From Chara braunii (Eukaryota; Streptophyta; Charophyceae; Charales; Characeae), in assembly GCA_003427395.1 (NCBI GenBank), contig BFEA01000206.1:1942332-1999040 (forward strand): a stretch of DNA of 56,709 bases, written 5' to 3'. The position numbers and the translations under genes are program-made. This document shows, piece after piece, positions 19,830-29,333 of the stretch. Below the pieces are notes generated by a model. The model did not search any database. It was given only the letters and a program-made list of their open reading frames with translations, and was not told the origin of the DNA. Position 1 is the first letter of the stretch. Every line of letters begins with the position of its first letter.

Positions 19830-20016
19830 GACGGCACACACGTCCACGTGTCAGGTCGTGATCATGCGTGGCCACGCTGATGGGTGCGGGGCTCTATTCA
19901 ACAACATTCTGTTGCCGCATAGAGCCCCGCATCCATCAGCGAGCCCACGCTTGTTCAGGACCTGCCTCGTGGACGTGTGAGTGTGCCATCTGATCGGGGC
20001 GAATGGTCGCCAATGG
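19830..20016. mobile_element. Fold-back element, copy 4
   Basis: The left arm lacks the outermost GATCAGATGG block and starts at GGCACACACGTCCACGTG. The right arm is complete to CGCCAATGGAAC near 20016. The downstream flank is shared with copy 3. Confidence 0.8.
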
Positions 20017-20113
20017 AACTAGATTTGCGAAAGCAGGCCGACGGAAAAGACGAACGACATAGAGGCACTGATAGAAAACTGACGACGATGGTGGTGGAAC
20101 ACGACGCTGTTGG

Positions 20114-20207
20114 TTTTGTCTCGTTCATTTGTCTGCGCTTGTCAGTTACGTTCGCAAACTTTGTGCGAACGACACAGGCAAGCGCAATGAAACGAACGAG
20201 ATAAAAG
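20114..20207. repeat. Hairpin, arms of about 43 bp
   Basis: TTTTGTCTCGTTCATTTG…GTTCGCA is matched in reverse by GTGCGAACGACAC…AACGAGATAAAA, with a loop of about 6 bp around AACTTT and a few mismatches. Non-coding; probably another small fold-back insertion. Confidence 0.8.
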
Positions 20208-20517
20208 ACAGAAAGAGAGATAAAGAGATAGCGGGAGAGAGAGAGCGCGACATAGACGCGATCTCCGCCTTCATCACACGGCCCAATCAAACGTCACGAT
20301 CAAATGGCCCCGAACGTTTTAGACTCCCTATCACACATCGGACTCACGGAGACAAATCCCTGTTGGATCACACGACACTGCTCGTTCGCGGCGACTGAAC
20401 CCAATGTAATCGCCACCGCGCGAATCCCGACTACAGATCGCGTACATGTGTGGGCATTCTGACGGTCTACGCAAACCCAGCATGGCAGGACTTTTCAGGT
20501 CGATGGAGATGGCGAGA

Positions 20518-20582
20518 GAAAGAGAGAGAGGGAGAGAGGGAGCGAGAGAGAGCGAGAGAGGGAGAGAGAGAGAGAGAGAGAG
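20518..20582. repeat. (GA)n tract at the edge of an assembly gap
   Basis: GA-rich sequence becomes a pure GA run that stops at the N block, like the GA tracts at 7.4 and 7.9 kb. Confidence 0.9.
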
Positions 20583-21272
20583 NNNNNNNNNNNNNNNNNN
20601 NNNNNNNNNNNNNNNNNNNNNNNNNNNNNNNNNNNNNNNNNNNNNNNNNNNNNNNNNNNNNNNNNNNNNNNNNNNNNNNNNNNNNNNNNNNNNNNNNNNN
20701 NNNNNNNNNNNNNNNNNNNNNNNNNNNNNNNNNNNNNNNNNNNNNNNNNNNNNNNNNNNNNNNNNNNNNNNNNNNNNNNNNNNNNNNNNNNNNNNNNNNN
20801 NNNNNNNNNNNNNNNNNNNNNNNNNNNNNNNNNNNNNNNNNNNNNNNNNNNNNNNNNNNNNNNNNNNNNNNNNNNNNNNNNNNNNNNNNNNNNNNNNNNN
20901 NNNNNNNNNNNNNNNNNNNNNNNNNNNNNNNNNNNNNNNNNNNNNNNNNNNNNNNNNNNNNNNNNNNNNNNNNNNNNNNNNNNNNNNNNNNNNNNNNNNN
21001 NNNNNNNNNNNNNNNNNNNNNNNNNNNNNNNNNNNNNNNNNNNNNNNNNNNNNNNNNNNNNNNNNNNNNNNNNNNNNNNNNNNNNNNNNNNNNNNNNNNN
21101 NNNNNNNNNNNNNNNNNNNNNNNNNNNNNNNNNNNNNNNNNNNNNNNNNNNNNNNNNNNNNNNNNNNNNNNNNNNNNNNNNNNNNNNNNNNNNNNNNNNN
21201 NNNNNNNNNNNNNNNNNNNNNNNNNNNNNNNNNNNNNNNNNNNNNNNNNNNNNNNNNNNNNNNNNNNNNNNN
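20583..21272. other. Assembly gap, 690 N
   Basis: Unbroken Ns. A GA tract lies on the left and a palindrome core begins directly at the right edge (21273), so the gap probably lies inside one of the GA-plus-palindrome repeat units. Confidence 0.99.
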
Positions 21273-21286
21273 CGGATACATCCGAG

Positions 21287-21445
21287 CGGGGCCCAAGAAA
21301 CGAAAGTGGGCGGGAAAAGCCACGCCGAATGACGCGCTGGAACCGTCGATATCACGGTAAAATCCGCACGGGCCCCGATATTCAAAAGTGGGCGGGAAAA
21401 TTTGCGGCAGATGATGCATTGGGACCGTCGATAGCATGGTGAAAA
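21287..21445. repeat. Tandem duplication, period about 83 bp
   Basis: Two copies share GGGCCC..GA, AAAGTGGGCGGGAAAA and GGAACCGTCGATA / GGGACCGTCGATA, followed by a GGTAAAA/GGTGAAAA end. No gene recognised from 21445 to 21990. Confidence 0.75.
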
Positions 21446-21994
21446 AAGGCCAGTCCTCTCGCAATCACGGCCCGCCCTCCCGCGACGGTTTCGGACCGTG
21501 CGATTTCGTGAGGAGGGTCCGTAAAAAAAGGGACCGCCTGATGTCACAGCCCCCGACGCGGCAGTACCTGAGACGGGCAGCTGAAGGGCCCCTCAAGCCC
21601 CACTCACTACACTCTCCGTTTTTCTGTCGGGCACCAAACGAATGGGGGTGGCTGTCACACCTGTTCGCTGGTGTCATTTCTTCCGTGTGCTGCCTTTGCG
21701 ACGCGTCCGCCATCGCTCGAAGTCGCCTGCATCAAATCGCAGGCCCCTTGCGCATCCAGGCCCTCGTTCTTCCAGCAATCGTAGATAGCCGAGGGCGCTA
21801 ACGAAAACGTCACGCGACTGTAGACCTTGCGGGTAGTCCCGTTCGCGCTATGCTTTCTTGTGTTGGCTGGAGGCGTTTGTCGACTCGCAGGTCAGTAAGA
21901 AGCCCACGCCCCCTGCTCGACCCCTTCACCATTTCAAGCCCCCACCTCTTCCCATTGCCCTTCCGCTCCTTCGACCGTGCAAGTCTTGTTCTCT

Positions 21995-22610
21995 GCCACC
22001 ACCTGCTCCGCCAATCACGCGCGCACGATCTTGAGCGCACGACGCCCACCGATCACAACGACGAAAGACCCCATGCAGTGACACACGCTGACGTCATCAT
22101 CTTGCACAAGACGTCAGCGACGGGCAATGGCTTGCGGCTTTCACAGTCATCGGCCTCGAGTCTTGGCGTCCTCAACATCGCTTGTTTGCGTCCTCAACAT
22201 CGCTTGTTGGCGTCCTCACCATCGCTTATTGGCGTCCTCAGCATTGCCCTCTAGTCTTGGCGCCCTCCGTCGACCGCATCTGACGCGTGGAGAAAGTCGC
22301 ATCGCCCTCGAGTCTTGGCGTCCTCGACATTGCTTGTTGGTACACTTTCTTGGACCCTAGCTTGCGGTTCGTCCTCCCCCAGTCTACTTAGGATATCGCA
22401 ATGCAGTCGGTCGTGCGAGTATTCTTCTACATCACCGCCTGCTCCGTCTATCACGCACGAGTCGACATGCGCGCGATCTTCAGTCCACGATGTCCGCAGC
22501 TCACAACCACGAAAGTACCCTTCCACTGACACACGCTGATGTCACCATCTTGCGCATGACGTCTGGAATTCAAAATGGTCAGCGGCTTTCGCAGTCAAAA
22601 TCGTCGGACG
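21995..22610. repeat. Diverged direct repeat with internal 22-bp minisatellite
   Basis: The block around 21995-22150 (CACCACCTGCTCCGCCAATCA…, GTGACACACGCTGACGTCA) recurs at about 22430-22605 in diverged form. Between them, 22163-22250 holds about four copies of GGCGTCCTCAACATCGCTTGT. Non-coding. Confidence 0.7.
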
Positions 22611-22699
22611 ACTCCGACGACCGCATCTGACACGTGGACGAAGTTTCATCGCCGTTGCTCCCTGGTGTCCTCAAAATCACGGTATGTGATCACTGCTGC

Positions 22700-22820
22700 G
22701 ATAACACATCACCCGATAGACGTCAACACCAGAGACGTCATCTAAAAAACGCATGTCGATGGACTTTACGATCCCGTCCATCCATCTCCGGTGTTGACGT
22801 CTATCGGACGATCTGTTATC
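22700..22820. mobile_element. Small inverted-repeat element (31-bp arms)
   Basis: GATAACACATCACCCGATAG continuing to CAACACC (22700-22730) is the reverse complement of GGTGTTGACGTCTATCGG continuing to TTATC (22790-22820), with 3 mismatches. The interior is about 59 bp. Non-coding. From 22820 to 23740 I see no recognisable gene. Confidence 0.8.
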
Positions 22821-23747
22821 GTAGCGCTGATAGCTGGAAGCCTCACGACAAACGCGCACCTCCAACAGGAATCGCCCATGTCTCACTCACAGCCAACAGT
22901 GGCCAAGCCACCCATCTACAACGTTCAGCGACGACCCATTGCGCACAAAGGATACCCATGGCGAATCCGAAACATCCCAGATTACCGCCGATCCCGCGAC
23001 ATCCCACCGCCAAGTGCCAACTTCGAGCTCGTTTCCGATCGACTCGGTGATTGAACATGTCTATCGCGGTTGTGGACGACATCAGGATCTTTTTCTTGTT
23101 GTCTTGAACGTTCCCTGTCTCATCGCCCGTTCTCGCACATGCAGCTAGCAATGAGGAACCGCCACGCAACCGGGCGCGAGACGCCGGATACGCATCGGCA
23201 ACTTTTGGATATGGAACTAGCGCTCACAAGTTCCATCTCGCCCACAGGAAAACTTCACAGCACCGCCGCCCGTGCGGCAGCCCGTCCCCTCGCCACGATT
23301 CATTTTGGGCGAACTCTGACGTGGACAATCCTCGCGACGATTGTAGTCTCGAAATCTGAGCTGAATGAACACACAATGACCTCGTGGAACGATCAGCTCT
23401 CGATCAAAGCCGATCACATTTCGATTCCAATTAATCACAGCCTTGTTTTCTAGAGCAGCTTAGGGAGGCGTTCTCGGGATTGCAGCGGGAGTGAGAGAGT
23501 GTTGTTCGTGCCACTTGTTCCGGATGGAATTCAGATTCATTCGATCTCGGGATGAAGGCAATAGTAGATGTCATTTGCGATGCCAGTGGTTGGATGACTA
23601 TGCCCCCCTTACATCCGACCCATTGTTTACACACAACGTTCCCCCATCGAGAGTTTTGAGGCGACCCCCTTTCCATGACAACCCGCCACTCATGACTTCC
23701 GTCAGTGTTCTTTGTCTCCCACGAGGGGTTATGCAATTCTCAAGCTG

Positions 23748-24520
23748 GACGTTTTTTGTTTCGCCTCACTACGGAACATGTGATGTAGTTCGGATGAATC
23801 CNAACCACAACCCTCGGCTCGTGGGAAGTCTCAACGGGAACCGCATCCCTCTGATGTCTCAGTGGAAGGGACAATGACGACACAGGGGATCGCTTTCGAA
23901 GTAAACATCTCCAGAAATCATGACTTCGATAGCTCCCCATCTGCTTTTGCCTTCTTTTGTAGCTCGGATGAAACCGAACCACAACCACAGATGACTGACG
24001 GATGGCGGTCGTGGCTTTTGTCAGTGTTTATTTATTCCGCATTGGGTTGTGCAATACTCACACAGGACTGGACGTTTTCTGTTTCGCCTCACTACGGAAC
24101 GTGTGATGTAGCTCGGATGAATCCGAACCACAACCCTCGGCTCGTGGGAAGTCTCAACGGGAACCGCATCCCTCCGATGTCTCAGTGGAACGGACAACGA
24201 CGGCACAGGGGATCGCTTTGAAGTAAACATCTCCAGAAATCATGACTCCGATAGCTCCCCATCTGCTTTTGCCTTCGTTTGTAGCTCGGATGAATCCGAA
24301 CCACAACCACAGACGACTGACGGACGACAGTCGTGGCTTTNCTTCGTTTGTAGCTCGGATGAATCCGAACCACAACCACAGACGACTGACGGACGACAGT
24401 CGTGGCTTTTGTCAGTGTTTATTTATTCCGCATTGGGTTGTGCAATACTCATACAGGACTTATAAATTCCGCATCACTCCTAAACGTGTGATATAGCTCG
24501 GATCAATCCGAACCACATCC
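23748..24520. repeat. Tandem palindrome-bearing repeat, period about 323 bp
   Basis: Unit 1 starts at GGACGTTTTTTGTTTCGCC (about 23747) and unit 2 at GGACGTTTTCTGTTTCGCC (about 24070). A degenerate third start lies near 24455. Each unit holds two palindromes (23791 and 23965; 24114 and 24287/24356; 24499). A 69-bp segment is duplicated around the N at 24341. Confidence 0.85.
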
Positions 24521-24899
24521 CTCACCGCATCGGGAGTCCCGAGGTGAGTATCACGCCCAGTGACGGGAGGTGTCATCGGGAAAGGAAAACGGCGGCACAC
24601 GCCACGCATCCTGAATGCAATATACAATAACCGATGGTGGACACCCCGGCAAAATGTGAACATTTCGAAGGACGTCTGGGTACCGCCTGACTGAAACCGT
24701 TTGCTGTGGTCCGAATGATTAATCCGAACCTCCCAGCTCGACGGCGATTGAGTCTGATTTGTCTACCACTCTTGGCTTTTGTTTGTTTGCATATGGGGCA
24801 GTAAGGCAAACCTCGCAAAGGACGTATTGCTTCCTACTGGCTCCGCCTTCGATTCCAGGGGTGTCTCATCCTTCTGCCACATCCCTCCGAGTGAGGCGA

Positions 24900-25120
24900 G
24901 GTCGCTGGGCGGTGGGTCGGATTAATCCGAGCCACGGATGGTCGCACGACATCCCATTTAATGTCTATCTTTCCGGGGCAGTTGCTCGGATTGATCCGAA
25001 CCACGGACTGGTAGGCATGGATGAGCTTCTGTCTAGGATTTCTGTTGGCGGGTGGCTCGGATTGATCCGAACCTCGGATCCGGGGCGGTGCGGTAGGCTT
25101 GGATGAGCTTCTGTCTTGCA
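24900..25120. repeat. Three palindromes in related units of about 70 bp
   Basis: Exact palindromes at 24918, 24987 and 25058 are spaced 69 and 71 bp apart. Shared downstream text includes CCACGGA and GGATGAGCTTCTGTCT (25018 and 25100). From 25120 to 25570 there is nothing recognisable. Confidence 0.75.
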
Positions 25121-25575
25121 CTTCTGTTCACCTCGTGTTCAGAATGACCGTGGCAGGTAGAGTGTGTGCTTTCATGGCTCTGCGAAAAGTACTTGTCATG
25201 TCGACTGTGCGAAAACGTCTTCTGTAGATGAGGCGGTGTGATGTGGTTGTCCGGCGTCGGTGTGCTGTTCCGTTCGACGAGGGTCGTCCCACTGTTCTGT
25301 CCGTCTCAATGTGCTTTACGGCGTGGGTTTTGATAATTTTTGGAAATCCCGCATCTGCTCTGGAACGGGTCCCTGCTTGACTTTTAGAAAACATTCCATT
25401 GGCTTGGTGAACTTCTGATTAATAACCTTCTGTAAGGGCTTTGCAATGCGACATGGAAAGATATTTTTTTGGACGATTCCGATTGACGACCTTCTGTAAG
25501 GGCTTCGTCGGCTAAAAAGTGTAGGGCGTTACAGTTGGGTGTGGGCATCGTCGGGGAAATTATCGTTCACCGACA

Positions 25576-26526
25576 TTGTTTACGACCGTCTCCTCTTCCG
25601 TATGTCTATCCATGTGTTCGTGTTGTGTAGGGAGTTTAATGTCGTCGAGTCCTTCGACAAGCATCGCCATGCTACACGAGAGGCACATGCGCTTAGCGAA
25701 ACCCTTTCCACCTTGTGCAGGATCGTTGCGGCATCATGACGGTCAAATGTGGATCGACGATGCACCCGAGGACGACTTCGAGGACGACCCTTGGACGACC
25801 GTCGTCCCTTACATGAACCGGCATCTCGAAGAATGGAACGAAAATGACTGGAAGGCAATAGAGCGTTCCTGCCCATGGGCAAGCCATTACAAGTTTGCCA
25901 ACATGTTGGAGTTCGGGAGCATCATTGCACTGCCTGCTGGTGTCCTCCATCGAAAGACCCTGGACGATAAGGGTAAACCGGTGCGCTTCTGTACCAGCTT
26001 CAGACGTCGCCTCCACTGCGAGTATATCACATCTTTGCCACGAACTTGGGGGAGTTTGCAGAAGCAAGAGTTGGTGGACTGCGCTCGTCATTGTTCATTC
26101 TTGGAACACTACCCACCCCGTTGCCCAGGGACTTCTCCACAAGCTCTGTCGTACTGTTGTGTGCGGTTGACGGATGACGGATGTCCTTTCGCCAGAGTGC
26201 TATGTGTGGCTTCTTCAAGCAAAAGCGGGAAACTTGTGGATGGAGTTGTGCTTGTGTCACGCAAGGAGATGGTGCTTCAGGGATCCAAGTTTAAGGCGGT
26301 CATGTCTCGCCCAAATGTAGATGGGCGGTCAGACTTGGTGAGAGCAGGTCAGGTAAGGGTTTTTCTATCATTGTGGGATGATGTGAAAAATAAAGTGTCT
26401 GAAATACGTGGCTATATAGGGAATTCCTTAGCACGACGAGGAGGGTTTGTCAGGATGAAATACATGTCCGTGTTTTCGGAGAAGGCAACAGTCGACCAGG
26501 TGCAGATCCATGTGTATGGATCATAA
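25576..26526 (+). CDS. Unrecognised 316-codon open reading frame
   Basis: This is an uninterrupted frame with coding-like composition from about 25735 on (DDAPEDDFEDDPWTTVV, KFANMLEFGSIIALPAG, FRRRLHCEYITSLPRTWG, RVFLSLWDDVKNKVSEI, FVRMKYMSVFSEKATV). The first 50 codons look less convincing, so the true start may be an exon border or the Met in GQMWIDDAPED near 25747. A stop at 26524-26526 is followed at once by CCAATAAAAAA, a plausible polyadenylation signal. No domain recognised, no membrane segment or signal peptide evident. One of the few long unbroken frames in the palindrome-rich part of the window. Confidence 0.5.
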   Translation: MFTTVSSSVCLSMCSCCVGSLMSSSPSTSIAMLHERHMRLAKPFPPCAGSLRHHDGQMWIDDAPEDDFEDDPWTTVVPYMNRHLEEWNENDWKAIERSCPWASHYKFANMLEFGSIIALPAGVLHRKTLDDKGKPVRFCTSFRRRLHCEYITSLPRTWGSLQKQELVDCARHCSFLEHYPPRCPGTSPQALSYCCVRLTDDGCPFARVLCVASSSKSGKLVDGVVLVSRKEMVLQGSKFKAVMSRPNVDGRSDLVRAGQVRVFLSLWDDVKNKVSEIRGYIGNSLARRGGFVRMKYMSVFSEKATVDQVQIHVYGS

Positions 26527-26535
26527 CCAATAAAA
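26527..26535 (+). promoter_or_regulatory. Possible polyadenylation signal
   Basis: AATAAA directly follows the stop of the 25576-26526 frame, and AT-rich DNA continues to about 26640. Position and sequence only. Confidence 0.4.
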
Positions 26536-26929
26536 AAAATAGATGAACTAATTCATGGATTATACTTATAAAATATAAATAATCTATCAACTTATTATGA
26601 CAGAATCTATTTTACAAGATGATATACTAATAGTATAGATTTTATTACTCGTGACGACTAAAGTTGACACCTGCGTTGTTGCATTTGAACTTGCGAAGGT
26701 GACGTTCTATAAGTGTTTCGGATTCATCCGAATCATCAATCAGAAACATGCGGGTGCACCCAATGTTGAAGGCGATGCGTGAAGGCTTCCCCAAGGACGA
26801 TCCTTGGCCAAACAACAACCCGTCGGATTCTGTGTGTGCGACTCGATAACTGCAGACCATCGAGTTTATGTTCTTGCACGCCTTCGAGGCAAACGACGCT
26901 TCCAAACAGTCCGCCACCCTCTAGATCGT

Positions 26930-27490
26930 CTGGTACTGCCATGAAATGTGGTGCCCGTGTCCGTGGCCGTCTGTGCAACAGCCGCTGCATGGCAGAAAAT
27001 GACGTGAGCGGCGACGGCCGAGGTTGTAATCATGCATGTCCACCAGAACATCTTTTGTCTCGGATTCATCCGAAGTCGCCGGCTGCTCAAGCGTTTTCAT
27101 TCTCATCCCCGCAAAAGTCGTCTGTTACCCTGGACACCCACTGAAAGAAACTCCTCTTTGCGTCAATACGCTGCATATGGGCCGATGATAAGCAGCCGCG
27201 CAGAATGCATAGCACGTCCCGATTGCGAAATTGTCGGGTCTTTTTATCGCGATGGCGAAGGCTCGTGATCACCCCCGACGATGACGACGATGGTTTTTCG
27301 ATTGGATGCCATGAAATGTGGTGCCATGTCCATAGCCCTCTGTGCAACAGCCGTTGCCAGGCCGAAAGTGACTGAGCGACGCTGGCCGACGCTGCAATCG
27401 ACCTTGTCCGGCATGTCGTCTTGTGTCTCGGATCCATCCGAAGTTTGGGGCCGCTCAAGCTTGTTCCTTCTCGTCACCGAACGTTCAGCA
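26930..27490. repeat. Direct repeat, offset about 368 bp, with palindromes
   Basis: The two blocks share GCCATGAAATGTGGTGCC, GTCTGTGCAACAGCCG, a palindrome (27061 and 27429) preceded by TGTCT and followed by GAAGT, then CGCTCAAGC. Diverged by substitutions and small indels. No frame is conserved between copies. Confidence 0.8.
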
Positions 27491-27536
27491 CCTGCACAGA
27501 ACACAAAAAAACTTCCCGATTGGAACATCGCGGGGT

Positions 27537-28610
27537 CATCACGTTGTCGACTCCCACATGATGATTACCGTGAACAGCGGCATGATGTCAGGTCCGCCTC
27601 TCCGATGTGGGTCTAACGGTGGATTGCGTCAAATTTGCTCTCAAAGATCCACACCGAAGAGGGGGGCCAGCAATCGACCACTGCTTGCTTGTAAAACATC
27701 ATATGATGTGTCGATACAACCGACATTCAGAACTGGTCGGTGAGCATCTGGTGCTACGCCAAAAAGTTCGTCATGCGGCCGCAATATTCCTCCGCGATTG
27801 CTCAATTAGGGGTTCTCGCGTCATAGACTCCCTTATGATGACTACAGTTAACAGCGGCGGGGTAGCAGGTCCCCTTCTCCGATATGGATCTCACGGTGGA
27901 GTGCGAAACTCTGCTCTCAAAGATCCAGACCGGGAAAGGGGGGCAGCTATCAACCACTGCTTGCTTGTAAAACATCATATGATGTGTCGACACAACCGAC
28001 ATTCAGAACTGGACGGTGAGCATCTGGTGCTATGCCGAAAAGTTCGTCATGCGGCCGCGATATTCCCCCGCAATTGCTCATTTTCAGGTTCTCGCGTCAT
28101 AGACTCCCTTATGATGACTACAGTTAACAGCGGCAGGGTAGCAGGTCCCCTTCTCCGATATGGATCTCACGGTGGAGTGCGAATCTCTGCTCTCAAAGAT
28201 CCAGACCGGGAAAGGGGGCCAGCTATCAACCACTGCTTGCTTGTAAAACATCATATGATGTGTCGATACAACCGACATTCAGAACTGGTCGGTGAGCATC
28301 AGGTGCTACGCCAAAAAGTTCGTCATGCAGCCGCGATATTCCTCCGCAATTGCTCGTTTTTTTGTTTTCGCGTCATAGACTCCCTTATGATGACTAAAGT
28401 TAACAGCGGCAGGGTAGCAGGTCCCCTTCTCCGATATGGATCTCACGGTGGAGTGTGAAACTCTGCTCTCAAAGATCCAGACCGGAAAAGTAGGCCAGCT
28501 ATCAACCACTGCTTGATCGTAAGGCATCATATGATCCGTCCATTACATCTGCGTTCGAAACTGTTTGGTGAGCATCTGGTGCTACGCCAACAAATTCCGA
28601 ACAAGACCGC
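27537..28610. repeat. Tandem array, 276-bp period, about four copies
   Basis: The marker CTGCTTG occurs at 27681, 27957, 28233 and 28509, exactly 276 bp apart each time. Because 276 is divisible by three, a 283-codon plus-strand frame (27607-28458) runs through three units as 92-residue repeats, and shorter minus-strand frames repeat likewise. I think the frame is a by-product of the period, though a repeat protein is not excluded. No palindrome inside the array. Confidence 0.9.
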
Positions 28611-28840
28611 GAGGTTCCCTAAGAGTGTTTTTGCCACCCCACAGCAGAGATCGCCGACTGTTTGACATTGCGGGAAGGTTGTCAATTTCTTACGACGCGG
28701 AAGACTTCCGTCCTCTGTATGCATGCTGATGGTGCTCGGCATTGCATACTTCACGCACTGGTGGTGTATGCTGCAATTGTGTAAATCTGGATTTAAGTGT
28801 CTCGGATGCATCCGACATAAGAACCTGCGACGATGCGGAC

Positions 28841-29134
28841 TTGCCAATATTTACCTGCATCATTGTATCGGATTCATCCCAGTCTAAAATTAGTTACATA
28901 TTTGCGCACCCGCAATTTTTATAGCATGTCTGATCGGTGACGGGCAAGGCTTGTAGTCCGGTTCAAGGCTGGTTGTGCACGTCTAATGTCAAGTCCGATA
29001 TTTGCCTGCGTCGTTGCGTCGGATTCATCTGAATCTAAAGTATGTTACATACTTGCGGGCCCGCCATTTCTACACCATACATGTGAAATCGGTGAGGGTG
29101 AAGGTTTGTCGTCCGGTTCAAGGCTGGCTATGCA
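28841..29134. repeat. Tandem pair, period about 151 bp
   Basis: Both copies have TTGCCTGC-type text, a degenerate palindrome (28869, 29020), TCTAAA..TTACATA, then GTCCGGTTCAAGGCTGG. Non-coding. Confidence 0.75.
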
Positions 29135-29333
29135 TTGTCTTTTTGTTTCGTTGCGCTGCTATAGTGCTCCCCAACTGGTGGACGCATCTCTGTCGCTTTA
29201 TCATTGCCAAAGTCCAACAACTGTCTCGACTGCGATTTGGGTCAACGTCTGTTGCTCTGCTCGCAGGGAAAAGTGGAATGCTTCAGTGGTGTGATATGAC
29301 GACGGTCGATCAAGACTTCCCTCCCACGCCAGC

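Noticed and set aside
20331-21547. ORFs of 300-377 codons across the N block
   Set aside because: They are mostly undefined residues; the open frame exists only because N codons are not stops.
27537-28610. CRISPR-like array
   Set aside because: The repeats are 276 bp, contiguous and diverged, with no short repeat/spacer alternation, and the DNA is eukaryotic.
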